Positions 26,685 through 35,969 of a stretch of DNA of 45,606 bases are shown in pieces. Source of the DNA: Pseudomonadota bacterium (GTDB taxonomy: Bacteria; SAR324; XYD2-FULL-50-16; JAHJRI01); assembly GCA_022360105.1 (NCBI GenBank), contig JAKSDL010000730.1:1-45606 (forward strand), written 5' to 3'. Below the pieces are notes generated by a model, which had not been told where the DNA came from, did not search any database, and saw only the letters and a program-made list of their open reading frames with translations. How positions within the stretch are numbered: position 1 is the first letter of the stretch; the number at the start of each line of letters is the position of its first letter. The position numbers and the translations under genes are program-made.

Positions 26685-27014
26685 TTAACCCAACATCATC
26701 AATACTCTGTTAATTTCCGACTTGATATTGTTTGCTTCATTTCCCGGTGCCATAGTCAAACAGCCTTTGAGGCTTTTAATGATTTCTTCGATTTTATCAA
26801 GTGAAATAACGAGAAAGCAGCCATGGCTGGGCAAGATGTCAATATTGTCATTGCTAACCGCAAATTCGGTTCCTCCATCAAGGCATAGTTGTTCCATATA
26901 CGCCTGAACTTGGTCTTTTAATTCGTATGGCACTTGAATAAATGCGGTTTTGGCTTTTTCTTTATCGTTGCTGTCAGGGTGTTGATTTTCGTTTTTGGGA
27001 CCATCTTCAGACAT
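26685..27014 (-). CDS. Hypothetical protein, 109 residues
   Basis: No family is recognised. The first 22 residues are polar and probably disordered (many Glu, Asp, Asn, Lys). The rest looks like a small alpha/beta domain, with FIQVPYELKDQVQAYMEQL followed by a strand-rich part and two C-terminal helices. AGGAG lies 6 bases before ATG, which argues that it is real. It is 114 bases after the 655-residue orphan on the same strand and may be co-transcribed with it. No signal peptide or membrane segment is present. Confidence 0.6.
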   Translation of the reverse strand: MSEDGPKNENQHPDSNDKEKAKTAFIQVPYELKDQVQAYMEQLCLDGGTEFAVSNDNIDILPSHGCFLVISLDKIEEIIKSLKGCLTMAPGNEANNIKSEINRVLMMLG

Positions 27015-27128
27015 TCCATTCTCCTGGATATAGAAATGAATAATTGGGGATGTTATCAGTTCGAGCTGTCAGCATTCCCTCTATGATAACTCATAGACTT
27101 AAATGAATGCTATGTAGCTGATCGTAAT

Positions 27129-29096
27129 TTAATCGGCTCTTAACCTCTCAAAAGCCTTATTTTGCCACAGATCGTAGACTGCCATGAACGTAGTTTCTTC
27201 GAACTGTTCATTTGGAAAAATGTTGAAATATTTTTTGTATTTAATACGTGGCAGGTGGGACAGTGAATTGAATATTTTGACGAAATTTGATTTGTCCAGT
27301 TTTTGCTCTTTTACTGCCATTTGCAGGTAGCGCATGTGGAAGCTAAACCAGTCTTCATCGTTGGGCCCATTGAAGTCTCCAAAGGGAAAAGTGAAAAATT
27401 CGCCAATGGAAATACGTTTCGCCTTTTTATCCAGACCGTAGGGAATAATATCTTTAGAGAGAAACTCCTCTATACCATCAGCTTCATTGCGCTTATCGGA
27501 TTGAAAAGATGCTTCGGACAGGGTGACCCCTATTTCATCAACGATCTCTATTCTTTGCTCAAGATCGGCGGTATCCAACTCTTCGGCTTTTTCTTTGATA
27601 TCTTCCCTGAAATCTTCGACTTCTTCTTTGGACAACTGGCCTTCATCAGAGATATCGTTGAGGATTTCATCGGTGGTCTCTTTAAACTCCTTGATGACAA
27701 CTGCCTGTTCCTCTTCAGGAATAGGATTTACCATCAATTCTGCTATTGCAGCAAACTTGGCTAGATAGTCGGCGATTTTATCTTTTGTAAGCGCACCTTC
27801 TTTTTTCGCTTTGGCAAACAGCTTCTTTAAACGTTCTTCGAGAAACCTTGGAACATGGTCATGGCGCATGCCCCTTTTGCCTTCACTCTCAATGAGTCTC
27901 TTTTTAGCATGAACGGTTCTAAGGCTGTCAGCTGTTTTATAGACCGTTGCCATGGAGTTTCTGGCTTCTTTTGTTGCCTGGTGTTGCCTTTTCTTGGCAC
28001 CCGGTAACTTATCGGAAAACACACTGACCAGTTGTTTAAGTGCTTTGGTCTTATCCGAAGACAGACTTTCCAGATGATCTTTAAGATCAAACAATTTCCC
28101 AATATTGGTCCGACTCAACTGGGATAACAAGAAAGTCACATATTCACCCCCTTCGGTTTTTTGAGTGATATCCAGCATTAAAACCAATTTATTGATCGAT
28201 AGATCGTAAAATATAGCCAGTTGCTTTGCCAGAAGCTGCCTCACCTCTATCACAGTCGTATTAAGTGTGCCGTCCTGGATGACAGGATTGAACTTATCGA
28301 TCCCTTCAAAAATGTGTTTTCGAAGCTGAGGATGCCTGCTTTTTGCCAGATCTTTTGAAATTGTGACGAGAAGTTGGCCTTTTAACTTCTTTCCACCTTT
28401 GTATTTTCCCCAGTAGTTCAATTCCTGCGCTCGAAGAGTCAACAATAGTCTGGAAAAAATTTTGTTCACATGTATTGCAACCATGTCGTTTGCAGCGCTA
28501 CCGAGTAGGTAAAAATAGTATTTTAAAAACACCTGTTTTACTGATTTAAAATAATAGGTAGTTTCTATCAGATCATGAGGATTGGTCGACGTTTTTAGGT
28601 GAGGTTGTGTCTGACAAAGCTGTATAAAATCCTGATACAATATCCTGGGAAAGTATGAGCGAGCAGCATTTACTTCAGTCAACTTTGAATCCATTTGTTC
28701 AAGACTGCTTTCAGGCTCCATTTGGTTCATAAATACATCAGCGGTAATCTGATAATCCACTTTCCGCGCAATACACGAAGCTGCGGTGGAAATCCTGAGT
28801 TTTTTTGTGTATTCGTAATAATCCGGACGCTTGTCTAATTCATTACAGAGGATAAATCCAAACGATGGAAAAAACCTTAGCACAGCCACTAAAACCTGGG
28901 AAAAATCACCCGGATCATCGATTTTTGCTTTGATGGCATCAAGATGTTTATATCGTTCGATACCTGAGATTAGTATTTCGAAAACAGATTTTTCTGCCTC
29001 CTTGTTATCAGCTACACTGGAAAAAAATTGATCAGCATAGATACTTGCTGTCTGATCATTGCTTAATTGTTTACGCAAAGCATTTAATTCCTTCAT
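27129..29096 (-). CDS. Large orphan helical protein, 655 residues
   Basis: I do not recognise this protein. It is predicted mostly helical and soluble, with no signal peptide or membrane segment. Residues 1-330 are rich in Leu, Phe and Tyr (a KYYFYLL cluster near 192). Residues 366-430 form a basic region (GAKKRQHQATKEARN, HAKKRLIESEGKRGMRHDH). Residues 455-530 are strongly acidic and likely coiled coil (LSKEEVEDFREDIKEKAEELD). The C-terminal 90 residues contain aromatic-rich GEFFTFPFGDFNGPNDEDWFSF. Neither Walker motifs nor a kinase or nuclease signature is seen. ATG at 29096 lacks a clear ribosome site. The 109-residue gene follows on the same strand. Confidence 0.7.
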   Translation of the reverse strand: MKELNALRKQLSNDQTASIYADQFFSSVADNKEAEKSVFEILISGIERYKHLDAIKAKIDDPGDFSQVLVAVLRFFPSFGFILCNELDKRPDYYEYTKKLRISTAASCIARKVDYQITADVFMNQMEPESSLEQMDSKLTEVNAARSYFPRILYQDFIQLCQTQPHLKTSTNPHDLIETTYYFKSVKQVFLKYYFYLLGSAANDMVAIHVNKIFSRLLLTLRAQELNYWGKYKGGKKLKGQLLVTISKDLAKSRHPQLRKHIFEGIDKFNPVIQDGTLNTTVIEVRQLLAKQLAIFYDLSINKLVLMLDITQKTEGGEYVTFLLSQLSRTNIGKLFDLKDHLESLSSDKTKALKQLVSVFSDKLPGAKKRQHQATKEARNSMATVYKTADSLRTVHAKKRLIESEGKRGMRHDHVPRFLEERLKKLFAKAKKEGALTKDKIADYLAKFAAIAELMVNPIPEEEQAVVIKEFKETTDEILNDISDEGQLSKEEVEDFREDIKEKAEELDTADLEQRIEIVDEIGVTLSEASFQSDKRNEADGIEEFLSKDIIPYGLDKKAKRISIGEFFTFPFGDFNGPNDEDWFSFHMRYLQMAVKEQKLDKSNFVKIFNSLSHLPRIKYKKYFNIFPNEQFEETTFMAVYDLWQNKAFERLRAD

Positions 29097-29822
29097 TACG
29101 CTTCAGTCAGAAATAGTAGGTTGGTCGGTTAGAAAATGCGTTGTTAACGTCCTGCGATTTAAAGCTAAAACGAAAGCACCACATTTTAGGAAAAGTTCAC
29201 TTTCACAGGTCCTTCTGTAGTATCTCCGGATTATTTCCATCTATCAAAACCCATATGGTTCTATATACTAAAATCATCAGAAAACACAATAGCCGCAATC
29301 ATCTGAGTCCGGTTTTTGATTCTACAAAATTGCATGTGAAAGTGTATATCTCAAATTATCCGGGATCCAATTTGAAACGTTGCAGGATGAAATCGGGAGC
29401 TTATTGGATCATGATGTTTATTAGCCCTTTATTCAAACCAGGATTTTGGGGGTTCTTAGTTAAGAGTCTGATAGTATTCTCATCAAGCAAAGATGTTTTC
29501 TCTGTTCATTGCCCTTACAATTTAATAAAGTTATGAGTAAACATCAGTAATCTCAGTAAATGGGGGGCCTTGACAGCCAGGCAACCATACTTGGCTGCAA
29601 ATCTGGATTCGCCGAATTTCGATTGCCAGGTCTCAAAAACCGCAAAATGGTCATCATATTGGCCTTGTACTTGTATTACCCAATTCCCAAAAACTTGGGA
29701 GTCGCTTAACCACCAGATAGCAAAAAACTGATAAATTCGTTTGATACATGTTGTTCGCAATATTGATAAAATAAGTATCTACCGGTTATCATCAACATCT
29801 AAAACCAGACAAGTTATCTTAA
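29097..29822. other. Long intergenic region between divergent genes
   Basis: These 726 bases separate the 655-residue orphan (minus) and the CheA-like gene (plus). Two open frames exist, 29141-29536 (+) and 29515-29760 (-), but both lack ribosome sites and plausible composition, so I do not call them. The part near 29570-29640 is richer in G+C and contains a CAGCCA/TGGCTG hairpin at 29575-29598. A decayed gene or small RNA is possible. Confidence 0.4.
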
Positions 29823-31940
29823 ATGAATCCTGAAAATCTACTTCTGATATCCAGAGTTTTTCAAGATCCTGATCCTAAGACAGTTTCAAAAAGACTAAGT
29901 GAGCTGGACAGAGAGCAAAGAAAGCATCTATCCGAATCAATTTTCGACATTCAAAAGAGAGTTTATAACACCATTCTGGAGCCATCGATCGGGGAAACAT
30001 ATCGAAAAATCCATTCAAACATGATGCGAATGTTTTTTACCCAGATCTATCACATCAACCAAAATCTGCGTTCCGATCGGGAAAAATGGCAACTAGAACT
30101 CAAGAAGCTACGCCAGATCGATCTATTTTATGAAACCTCCGATTTCGATTTGCTGAATGTCGCAGAAAATATCCAACAAATTGAACTCAAGGCAGGTGTA
30201 CCTTTTCTCACGCAATATGAAGAAGTTACAGGAGTTTATTTACTAAAAGATCCTGCGAATGTTTTTGAATTCAATAGCCAGGTTCCTGTTATTGCGAGAA
30301 GCGGTATTTTTGGTGATGCTGCATGCGCCACTGGTGAGCCTGAGTCTTCCATGACGGTAAAGCCGGTTTCAGATTGTGAGGCATTGTTTATTCCCAGGGA
30401 AAAATTTGTACGATTGATCCGAAGTGTACCCGGCTTACAGGAAAAGGTTTTTCAGACAGTCGTGGAACGAGCAAAACAAGGGAGTATAAGAGCAGAAGAG
30501 CATAGAAAACTCACCCTGGAGATTCTGGACAATATCGGCCAGGGATCTTTCTCTATCAATGTGGCCGGTGAAATTGGTGAAAATTATACAAGCATCGCTG
30601 CCGAGTATCTGGGGACCGAAACCTTGGCTGGTGTTCCGTTTGCCGATTTGGCATTTAGAGACGACAGAGTCAAATTAAGGAATTATTACCGGGCACTGCA
30701 TATGCTTTTCAGCGGCACCGAGTTTAACCATACTGTCGTTTTGGACTTGCTGCCCAAGGAAGTGCACATCAAAAACCGAGACTTCAAATTGCATTATTCC
30801 TTCGTGCAGGATGGAGCGGGACACGTTATGTCTGTTTTCATTCGCATGGAGGATATTACCTTAAAAAGGGAGCTTGCGAGAAAGGAAGAAGCAGAAAAGG
30901 CAGTAACAGGGAAAATGCAAAGCAATGTAGGTGGTTTTATGGACATGTTGGAAGACGTCGAAAACAGCCTTCGTAAAACCAAAGATTTCGGCGGCAAATA
31001 CTGGACAGAGAGAAATCAACCTGAATCTGAAGTGCTTAATGAAATGTTAAGAACTCTCCATGGTTCAAAGGGATTGAGCGGTCAATTTGAACTGAATCGT
31101 CTGAAGTCTGTCATTCACCAGTTTGAGGATGTGTTTCTCAAGATTGAAAAAGAGGGCATAGAAAACATTGCGATCGATTTTGAAGAGCTGCTGAGTGAAT
31201 TCAACCGGGAATTTGAGTTCGCTGCCAGCTTTAAAGAGAATCTTGGGCAGGGAATTATCAAGATTCTAAATGGGGTATCGTTTGAGCAGAATGAATTCAA
31301 ATCCATGGAACAGATGGCCTTGGACGGAGACCTGGAAGGTTTGAGAAGCCTGATCTTCAGCAGGAACAAGACCCCGGTAACACGGATTATAAGCAACTGG
31401 AAAAATGATTCCCTGAGACTGGCTCAAAAGCTTGGCAAAAAAGTGGAAATTGAATTTGACATCGACGAGTCGTTGATGATTTCAAAAAGCCTGGCAAAAT
31501 CGTTAAATGTTAACTTAGGCCATCTATACAGAAACTGCATCGATCATGGAATTGAGCTCCCAGAAGAAAGGGAAAGCGCTGGAAAAAATGCGGAAGGCAA
31601 AATCGACATTCAAATCGAAAAATCCCGGGAGTTATTGAAAATTCGAATTGCTGATGATGGTCGAGGTGTTGATGATCAAAAAATATCACAAATTGCGATT
31701 GAAAATCCAAACCTTGACCAAAAGAAGGTCAGCGAGATTATTGACAGCAAAGCTTATTGGAAACTTCTCTTTCTGCCTGGTTTTTCTTCCGCCGGAAAAG
31801 TCACGGATGTATCGGGAAGAGGTGTGGGTATGGATGCAGTGATGCAAACAATTTCTTCATTAAGCGGGGATATTGAATTGCAAAGTGAGAATGGAAAAGG
31901 AACTGAAATTGTCATAACTATCCCTTTCGGGAAGTCTTAG
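29823..31940 (+). CDS. CheA-like histidine kinase with cNMP-binding-like, PAS and HPt domains
   Basis: The 705-residue cytosolic protein has an unusual order. Residues 1-110 are helical. Residues about 118-215 match the cyclic-nucleotide-binding fold (VIARSGIFGDAAC, then CEALFIPREKFVRLI). Residues about 230-355 look like PAS. An HPt site follows with HxxKG at His413 (TLHGSKGL). The ATPase domain is CheA-type: N box LYRNCIDHG (Asn571), G1 DDGRGVD (611-617), the signature FLPGFSSAGKVTDVSGRGVGMDAV at 650-673. There is no CheW-like C-terminal domain and the HPt is internal, so it is not a chemotaxis CheA. It probably passes phosphate to a response regulator, perhaps those at 36116-37888 or 33767-35863. 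Start ATG lacks a ribosome site. Confidence 0.85.
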   Translation: MNPENLLLISRVFQDPDPKTVSKRLSELDREQRKHLSESIFDIQKRVYNTILEPSIGETYRKIHSNMMRMFFTQIYHINQNLRSDREKWQLELKKLRQIDLFYETSDFDLLNVAENIQQIELKAGVPFLTQYEEVTGVYLLKDPANVFEFNSQVPVIARSGIFGDAACATGEPESSMTVKPVSDCEALFIPREKFVRLIRSVPGLQEKVFQTVVERAKQGSIRAEEHRKLTLEILDNIGQGSFSINVAGEIGENYTSIAAEYLGTETLAGVPFADLAFRDDRVKLRNYYRALHMLFSGTEFNHTVVLDLLPKEVHIKNRDFKLHYSFVQDGAGHVMSVFIRMEDITLKRELARKEEAEKAVTGKMQSNVGGFMDMLEDVENSLRKTKDFGGKYWTERNQPESEVLNEMLRTLHGSKGLSGQFELNRLKSVIHQFEDVFLKIEKEGIENIAIDFEELLSEFNREFEFAASFKENLGQGIIKILNGVSFEQNEFKSMEQMALDGDLEGLRSLIFSRNKTPVTRIISNWKNDSLRLAQKLGKKVEIEFDIDESLMISKSLAKSLNVNLGHLYRNCIDHGIELPEERESAGKNAEGKIDIQIEKSRELLKIRIADDGRGVDDQKISQIAIENPNLDQKKVSEIIDSKAYWKLLFLPGFSSAGKVTDVSGRGVGMDAVMQTISSLSGDIELQSENGKGTEIVITIPFGKS

Positions 31941-31981
31941 CCAGGAGTAACATCGGAAACTTGTGAGACTTTAGAGAATAG

Positions 31982-33406
31982 TTAGGAGACCTCTATTCCC
32001 ATGAAAACGTCCAGCGCATTGCTGCCAAACACTTCCTGGTTGTCCAGGTCCCTTATGATCGAGACATCCAATGATTCCTGTAAATCCACCAGCTCATGAT
32101 GTTCCAGATCTTCTCCATATTCATTACGTACGACAGCAATAATGGGGCGTAGAGGATCACCCTCATTAACAGGAACACTGACAACAAATCCTATCGAGTG
32201 ATTACTAAGTTCTACCAAGGACCCTTTGGGAAACATGCCCATGATTTTCAAAAACATCAGCCATACTTCATAGTCGTATTCAACTCCGGATAAAGCGTCT
32301 ATATATCTCATTGTGGCCGGAGGTGACCATGACCTTTTGTACTTCCTTCTTCCCACAAGGGCCTGGTAAGCATCAACAATGCTTAACAATCTTGTTTCAA
32401 ATGAAACTTTGTCATAGGTGCATCCGCTTGGATAGCTGGAAAGCATCGAAATATCCTGTTTGACATGGTGATAATGTGCCATGTTCACAATGGAATCAGG
32501 CATACCCATTTCTTTAAGTAATTTGGCTCCGTAAAACGGGTGAGCCATCATTACCCGCATTTCTTTGCTGTCCCTTTCAAATCTTGCCGTACTATCCAAT
32601 AAATCCTTTGGAATCTGTGACTTTCCAAAATCGTGCAGAAAAGCACTAAGAATCGATTCATTTTGGGATTGAAAAACACTGGTCCGATTACTGTCCTCCA
32701 GAATCAGATTGTAAACATTCTGAAAAATCACACCAACATCTACGCAGTGAGCATAGGTTTGATCACTGGCTTTTATGCTTGCAATAGCGGCCAATGCATC
32801 TGCAGAAACATCCTCTGTTATTTTGTTTACATACCTTCTGATGTCGCTGATATCGTTTTGCCCGCGTCTGGCGTTATCCATGGCATACTCAACGGAATCG
32901 GTAACATCTTTCCTTACCTTAACCGATTCATTGACTTTCCGTATCAACTCGTTGGTTTCCCTAATCGCTTCTAATCGTCTGGATTGTTTTGCGGTAGGCT
33001 GTTTTGTGGATTGATTGACCAGTTGGATGATTTGCTGCAAATCGCGTCTGGAATCATCTGCAAGATGCGCCTTGTGTTTAACGTCAAATTTTATAATATC
33101 TCTGAATTTCAGGGCTTTAACAAGTTGTGGATTTACCTTGGCCAGTTTGGCCAGCCTGGAAGGAAAGTCATAGATTTTAACAACCGTGTCGCCTTCCTGA
33201 AGCTCATTGCTTTGAATTTTGATTTCCTTTTCTCTTCGCGCAACGACCAATTTGCAATCTTTGAAGTTGTGGCGAATGAACTGGCACATTTTCTGATCGA
33301 TCAAAACATATTTCGGTCCGAATCCGGAATATGCTGTGATGATCATCCCTTCCTGAAGCTCATTCAGCATTAGATCAAATTTTTCAACTATATGACTGTC
33401 ACCCAC
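31982..33406 (-). CDS. HD-GYP-type phosphodiesterase, divergent GYP motif
   Basis: The 474-residue protein has a 120-residue N-terminal domain as seen in many HD-GYP proteins, a helical linker (about 120-200) and an HD domain. Metal ligands are visible: His220 (YAHCVDVG), His258-Asp259 (FLHDFGKSQIPKDLL), His289 (AHPFYGAKLL) and the His cluster at 311-314 (HYHHVKQD), with VDAYQAL at 344-350. HD-GYP enzymes hydrolyse cyclic di-GMP. The signature HHExxDGxGYP is degraded here to HHVKQDISMLSSYP: the Glu and the Gly of GYP are missing. The start is GTG at 33406 with AGGG 7 bases upstream. It follows the hybrid kinase on the same strand and converges with the CheA-like gene. Confidence 0.85.
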   Translation of the reverse strand: MGDSHIVEKFDLMLNELQEGMIITAYSGFGPKYVLIDQKMCQFIRHNFKDCKLVVARREKEIKIQSNELQEGDTVVKIYDFPSRLAKLAKVNPQLVKALKFRDIIKFDVKHKAHLADDSRRDLQQIIQLVNQSTKQPTAKQSRRLEAIRETNELIRKVNESVKVRKDVTDSVEYAMDNARRGQNDISDIRRYVNKITEDVSADALAAIASIKASDQTYAHCVDVGVIFQNVYNLILEDSNRTSVFQSQNESILSAFLHDFGKSQIPKDLLDSTARFERDSKEMRVMMAHPFYGAKLLKEMGMPDSIVNMAHYHHVKQDISMLSSYPSGCTYDKVSFETRLLSIVDAYQALVGRRKYKRSWSPPATMRYIDALSGVEYDYEVWLMFLKIMGMFPKGSLVELSNHSIGFVVSVPVNEGDPLRPIIAVVRNEYGEDLEHHELVDLQESLDVSIIRDLDNQEVFGSNALDVFMGIEVS

Positions 33407-33766
33407 AATTACCCTATACTTCTTTCATCAACGATTCTAAGTTAGCAATATTACATACTTTTTGCTCAAATATACGTGGTATCATTAGACTATAATTTAG
33501 TTGTAACGTCAAATTTACACCAATCCTTTCACAATCTTTTACAACTTGTTAAATCTTCAATTTTTAGAATCCGATAGCTACGCCTACTGATTTTTCGCAA
33601 TTTTCTGTATCTTTACCGGTTACAAAGTCACAATTCTTTGTAAAATAACGAGGAAAATGACCTTATTTGATCCATTTAAAAATTCCATCGGTTTTTTGCA
33701 ATTAAAATATTGACGTCAAGAAACAGATCAAATTTCAATGTATTGTCAAACTGGAAACCGGATACA
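33407..33766. other. Intergenic region between hybrid kinase and HD-GYP genes
   Basis: These 360 bases are AT-rich with no supported gene. They contain the palindrome TTGACGTCAA at 33710-33719 and TAACGTCAAATTT near 33503, which shares its right half. They probably hold a promoter for the HD-GYP gene. Confidence 0.4.
33710..33719. promoter_or_regulatory. Perfect 10-base palindrome TTGACGTCAA
   Basis: The exact palindrome sits in the 360-base gap upstream of the HD-GYP gene and 47 bases past the hybrid kinase stop. A half-site CGTCAA recurs near 33507. It could bind a dimeric regulator; the length is short enough for chance. Confidence 0.3.
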
Positions 33767-35863
33767 TCAACGATTGTTTTCAATGGCCTTTTTGATAATT
33801 GTCACAAATCTTTCTCCATCACCTTCAAAAACTGCCGATTTCAAATTCCCGATAAGCCCCGGACACTCTGGGGTTAAATCCCTATACTCTTCCTTTATCT
33901 TGTTTAGTCGATTAATAATGGTTCCACCTTTATAAATTGGAATCCTTGTCAACTCCTCTAGTTCTTTGAGAATCGATTGGTTCAAAACCCTTTCCTGTTC
34001 CGATCTCTTATTTAATACCTTGGCTGAATTGATTAATCTTGTTTTACTTGCCGAATCAGAGACTGGTAAATCACTGTTTAGCAATTCGTTTTGAAATCTC
34101 CTGACGACTTTCACGATATCACCAACCCCGAAGGGTTTTACCAAAAACTCCACACCAATCGAACGGTAGTCTGATTGATATTTACAATGATATTTATCCG
34201 TTGTTAGGGCAATTAAGGGAATATGCCTCAACTCCTTTGCTGTTCGAAGCTGCCGTATAAATGTTTTTGCTTTGTCATCCATGCCCGGCATGTGCATGTC
34301 TATAAACATCAAATGCGGATCTGACTCTACCAATTCTAGTAGAAGATTGGGAGAAACAGGCATAACTTTGGTCTTTAAACCAAGATCTTTTAAAATATTG
34401 TAGAGTAAATCCCAGTTCGACAACTGATCTTCAAGCAGGATCACCCTGTATTCACCTGAAAACCTGTTATCCGTTCTCCACTTCGCCATTATGTCGGTGA
34501 CAGCCTCAGCATTTCGGCATGGAAATTTGATTACGATGTCTGCCTGTTTATCCTCGGATACAATATATTCTATTGTCCCTTGCAATCGATCAATCATTTG
34601 TTTGGAAGTGGCAAGTGCCAGGTTGTCATCCGTATCCACGGCACGATGGTCTATTTCCTGTTTCTTATGAACAAAAGCAGAAAATAGATTCTGTTGTTCC
34701 TCTAAAGAAAAAGGGGGCCCGTTATCTGACAACGAAATTCGCAAGTATCCCTCAACCTCTTCAGCAGACAATACAATTGGAATGTTGTTGTTGGATCGTT
34801 GTATCGCGAAACGAATCAATGTCATGAGAATTTTTGTTAACAGCGATCGATCGCTAAAAACATTGTGCGGGCACTGCTCACTTACCACAATTTGCAAGGA
34901 AACACCATTGCTGTTCAACAATTGCCGGCTAGACAGGTAGACACTGTTGAACAAAGTCCGCAGATCTATATTCTCCTTAACAAGCTCCACACTTCCGGAA
35001 TCCAACCTGGAGTATTCCAGCACATTGTCCAGCAACTCTACCAGTTTATTGCCACTGGACTGAATGTTCTCCAGATACCGCTTTACTTCCGGTGGAAAAT
35101 GGAGCTGGTGATCTTTTTTCATCAGCAACTCACTAAAACCAACAATGGAATTCAGCGGCGACATCACCTCATGATTCATATCTGCTAGAAACTGGATTCT
35201 GGCTTTGTTTTCCTTTTTTACCGCACTGATTTCATGTATGCGGTTTTTTAAATCTTCCTGCAACAGTGAAAACCACTTGGTGTTCTCCATGGAAAGAGTA
35301 GCCTGGTCGGCCCACAAAGCAAGCAGTCTTGAGCGTTCATTTTTATCTAACTGCAGTTTGTTTCGGCTTTCAAGGTAGAGTAAGCCTTCAATGGAGGTTC
35401 CGGAGCACACCGGTGAGCAAAATACAAATGAAACCTGAGTTTGTATAAAATAAGGATCTGAAGCATATTTACCATTTTGGACGGGGTTATCGATCGTTAG
35501 GGAGATTTCTTTTTTTAATACGGTTTTTAAAACCGATTCGGGCAATAGTTCTTTTTGGTTTTCCTGGTTTTTTAACTGATATTTAGATTTGGTTGTAATG
35601 CTGTTCGAGGTGCGAACTGCCTCGGCTTCAATTTTCATGCTGCCATTATCGGGCAAAACCAGAACAGCACGATTTGCCTCTATGTTTTCCAGAACCCTGG
35701 TGAGAAGGTTTTTAAAAACATCAAAGGTATAATTAATTGAATACGGATTCTTGATTTGGTAACTCTTGAACGTCATTGGACCTGTTTGCATGTCAACGGA
35801 TTTTTGCTTCATGTCAGATATCAGAGATGATAGCCTTATCCACGCTGGATGGGAGAATACCAC
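33767..35863 (-). CDS. Hybrid histidine kinase (GAF-HisKA-HATPase-REC) with a degenerate ATP site
   Basis: The 698-residue protein has a GAF-like sensor (about 40-195), a HisKA helix with phospho-His231 in FLADMNHEVMSPLN, an ATPase domain (about 330-450), a REC domain with Asp522 in FIDMHMPGMD and conserved Lys in LVKPFG, and a helical C-terminal tail. The ATPase has lost key residues: the N-box Asn is replaced (TLIRFAIQ, Phe352 at the Asn position), and the G2 glycines are DDNLAL. DNG of the G1 box is kept (380-382). No membrane segment is seen, so it is cytosolic. The GTG start at 35863 is only 2 bases from AAGGAG; in-frame ATGs at 35812, 35791 and 35776 are alternatives. It lies 252 bases after the NtrC-type regulator. 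Confidence 0.88.
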   Translation of the reverse strand: MVFSHPAWIRLSSLISDMKQKSVDMQTGPMTFKSYQIKNPYSINYTFDVFKNLLTRVLENIEANRAVLVLPDNGSMKIEAEAVRTSNSITTKSKYQLKNQENQKELLPESVLKTVLKKEISLTIDNPVQNGKYASDPYFIQTQVSFVFCSPVCSGTSIEGLLYLESRNKLQLDKNERSRLLALWADQATLSMENTKWFSLLQEDLKNRIHEISAVKKENKARIQFLADMNHEVMSPLNSIVGFSELLMKKDHQLHFPPEVKRYLENIQSSGNKLVELLDNVLEYSRLDSGSVELVKENIDLRTLFNSVYLSSRQLLNSNGVSLQIVVSEQCPHNVFSDRSLLTKILMTLIRFAIQRSNNNIPIVLSAEEVEGYLRISLSDNGPPFSLEEQQNLFSAFVHKKQEIDHRAVDTDDNLALATSKQMIDRLQGTIEYIVSEDKQADIVIKFPCRNAEAVTDIMAKWRTDNRFSGEYRVILLEDQLSNWDLLYNILKDLGLKTKVMPVSPNLLLELVESDPHLMFIDMHMPGMDDKAKTFIRQLRTAKELRHIPLIALTTDKYHCKYQSDYRSIGVEFLVKPFGVGDIVKVVRRFQNELLNSDLPVSDSASKTRLINSAKVLNKRSEQERVLNQSILKELEELTRIPIYKGGTIINRLNKIKEEYRDLTPECPGLIGNLKSAVFEGDGERFVTIIKKAIENNR

Positions 35864-35969
35864 ATCTCCTTAACAAAACTGCCAAATACATGCCAGTCAG
35901 TATTGAACAATTTTTTCAGATAGTTAGAAACAAAGAGTGGCTTTTGTCGGTGATAATGAGGAGTTGTTA

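Noticed and set aside
29141..29536. 131-residue plus-strand ORF
   Set aside because: No ribosome site, odd composition, no recognisable domain; looks like chance.
29515..29760. 81-residue minus-strand ORF
   Set aside because: No ribosome site and no family resemblance; kept only as an unexplained region.
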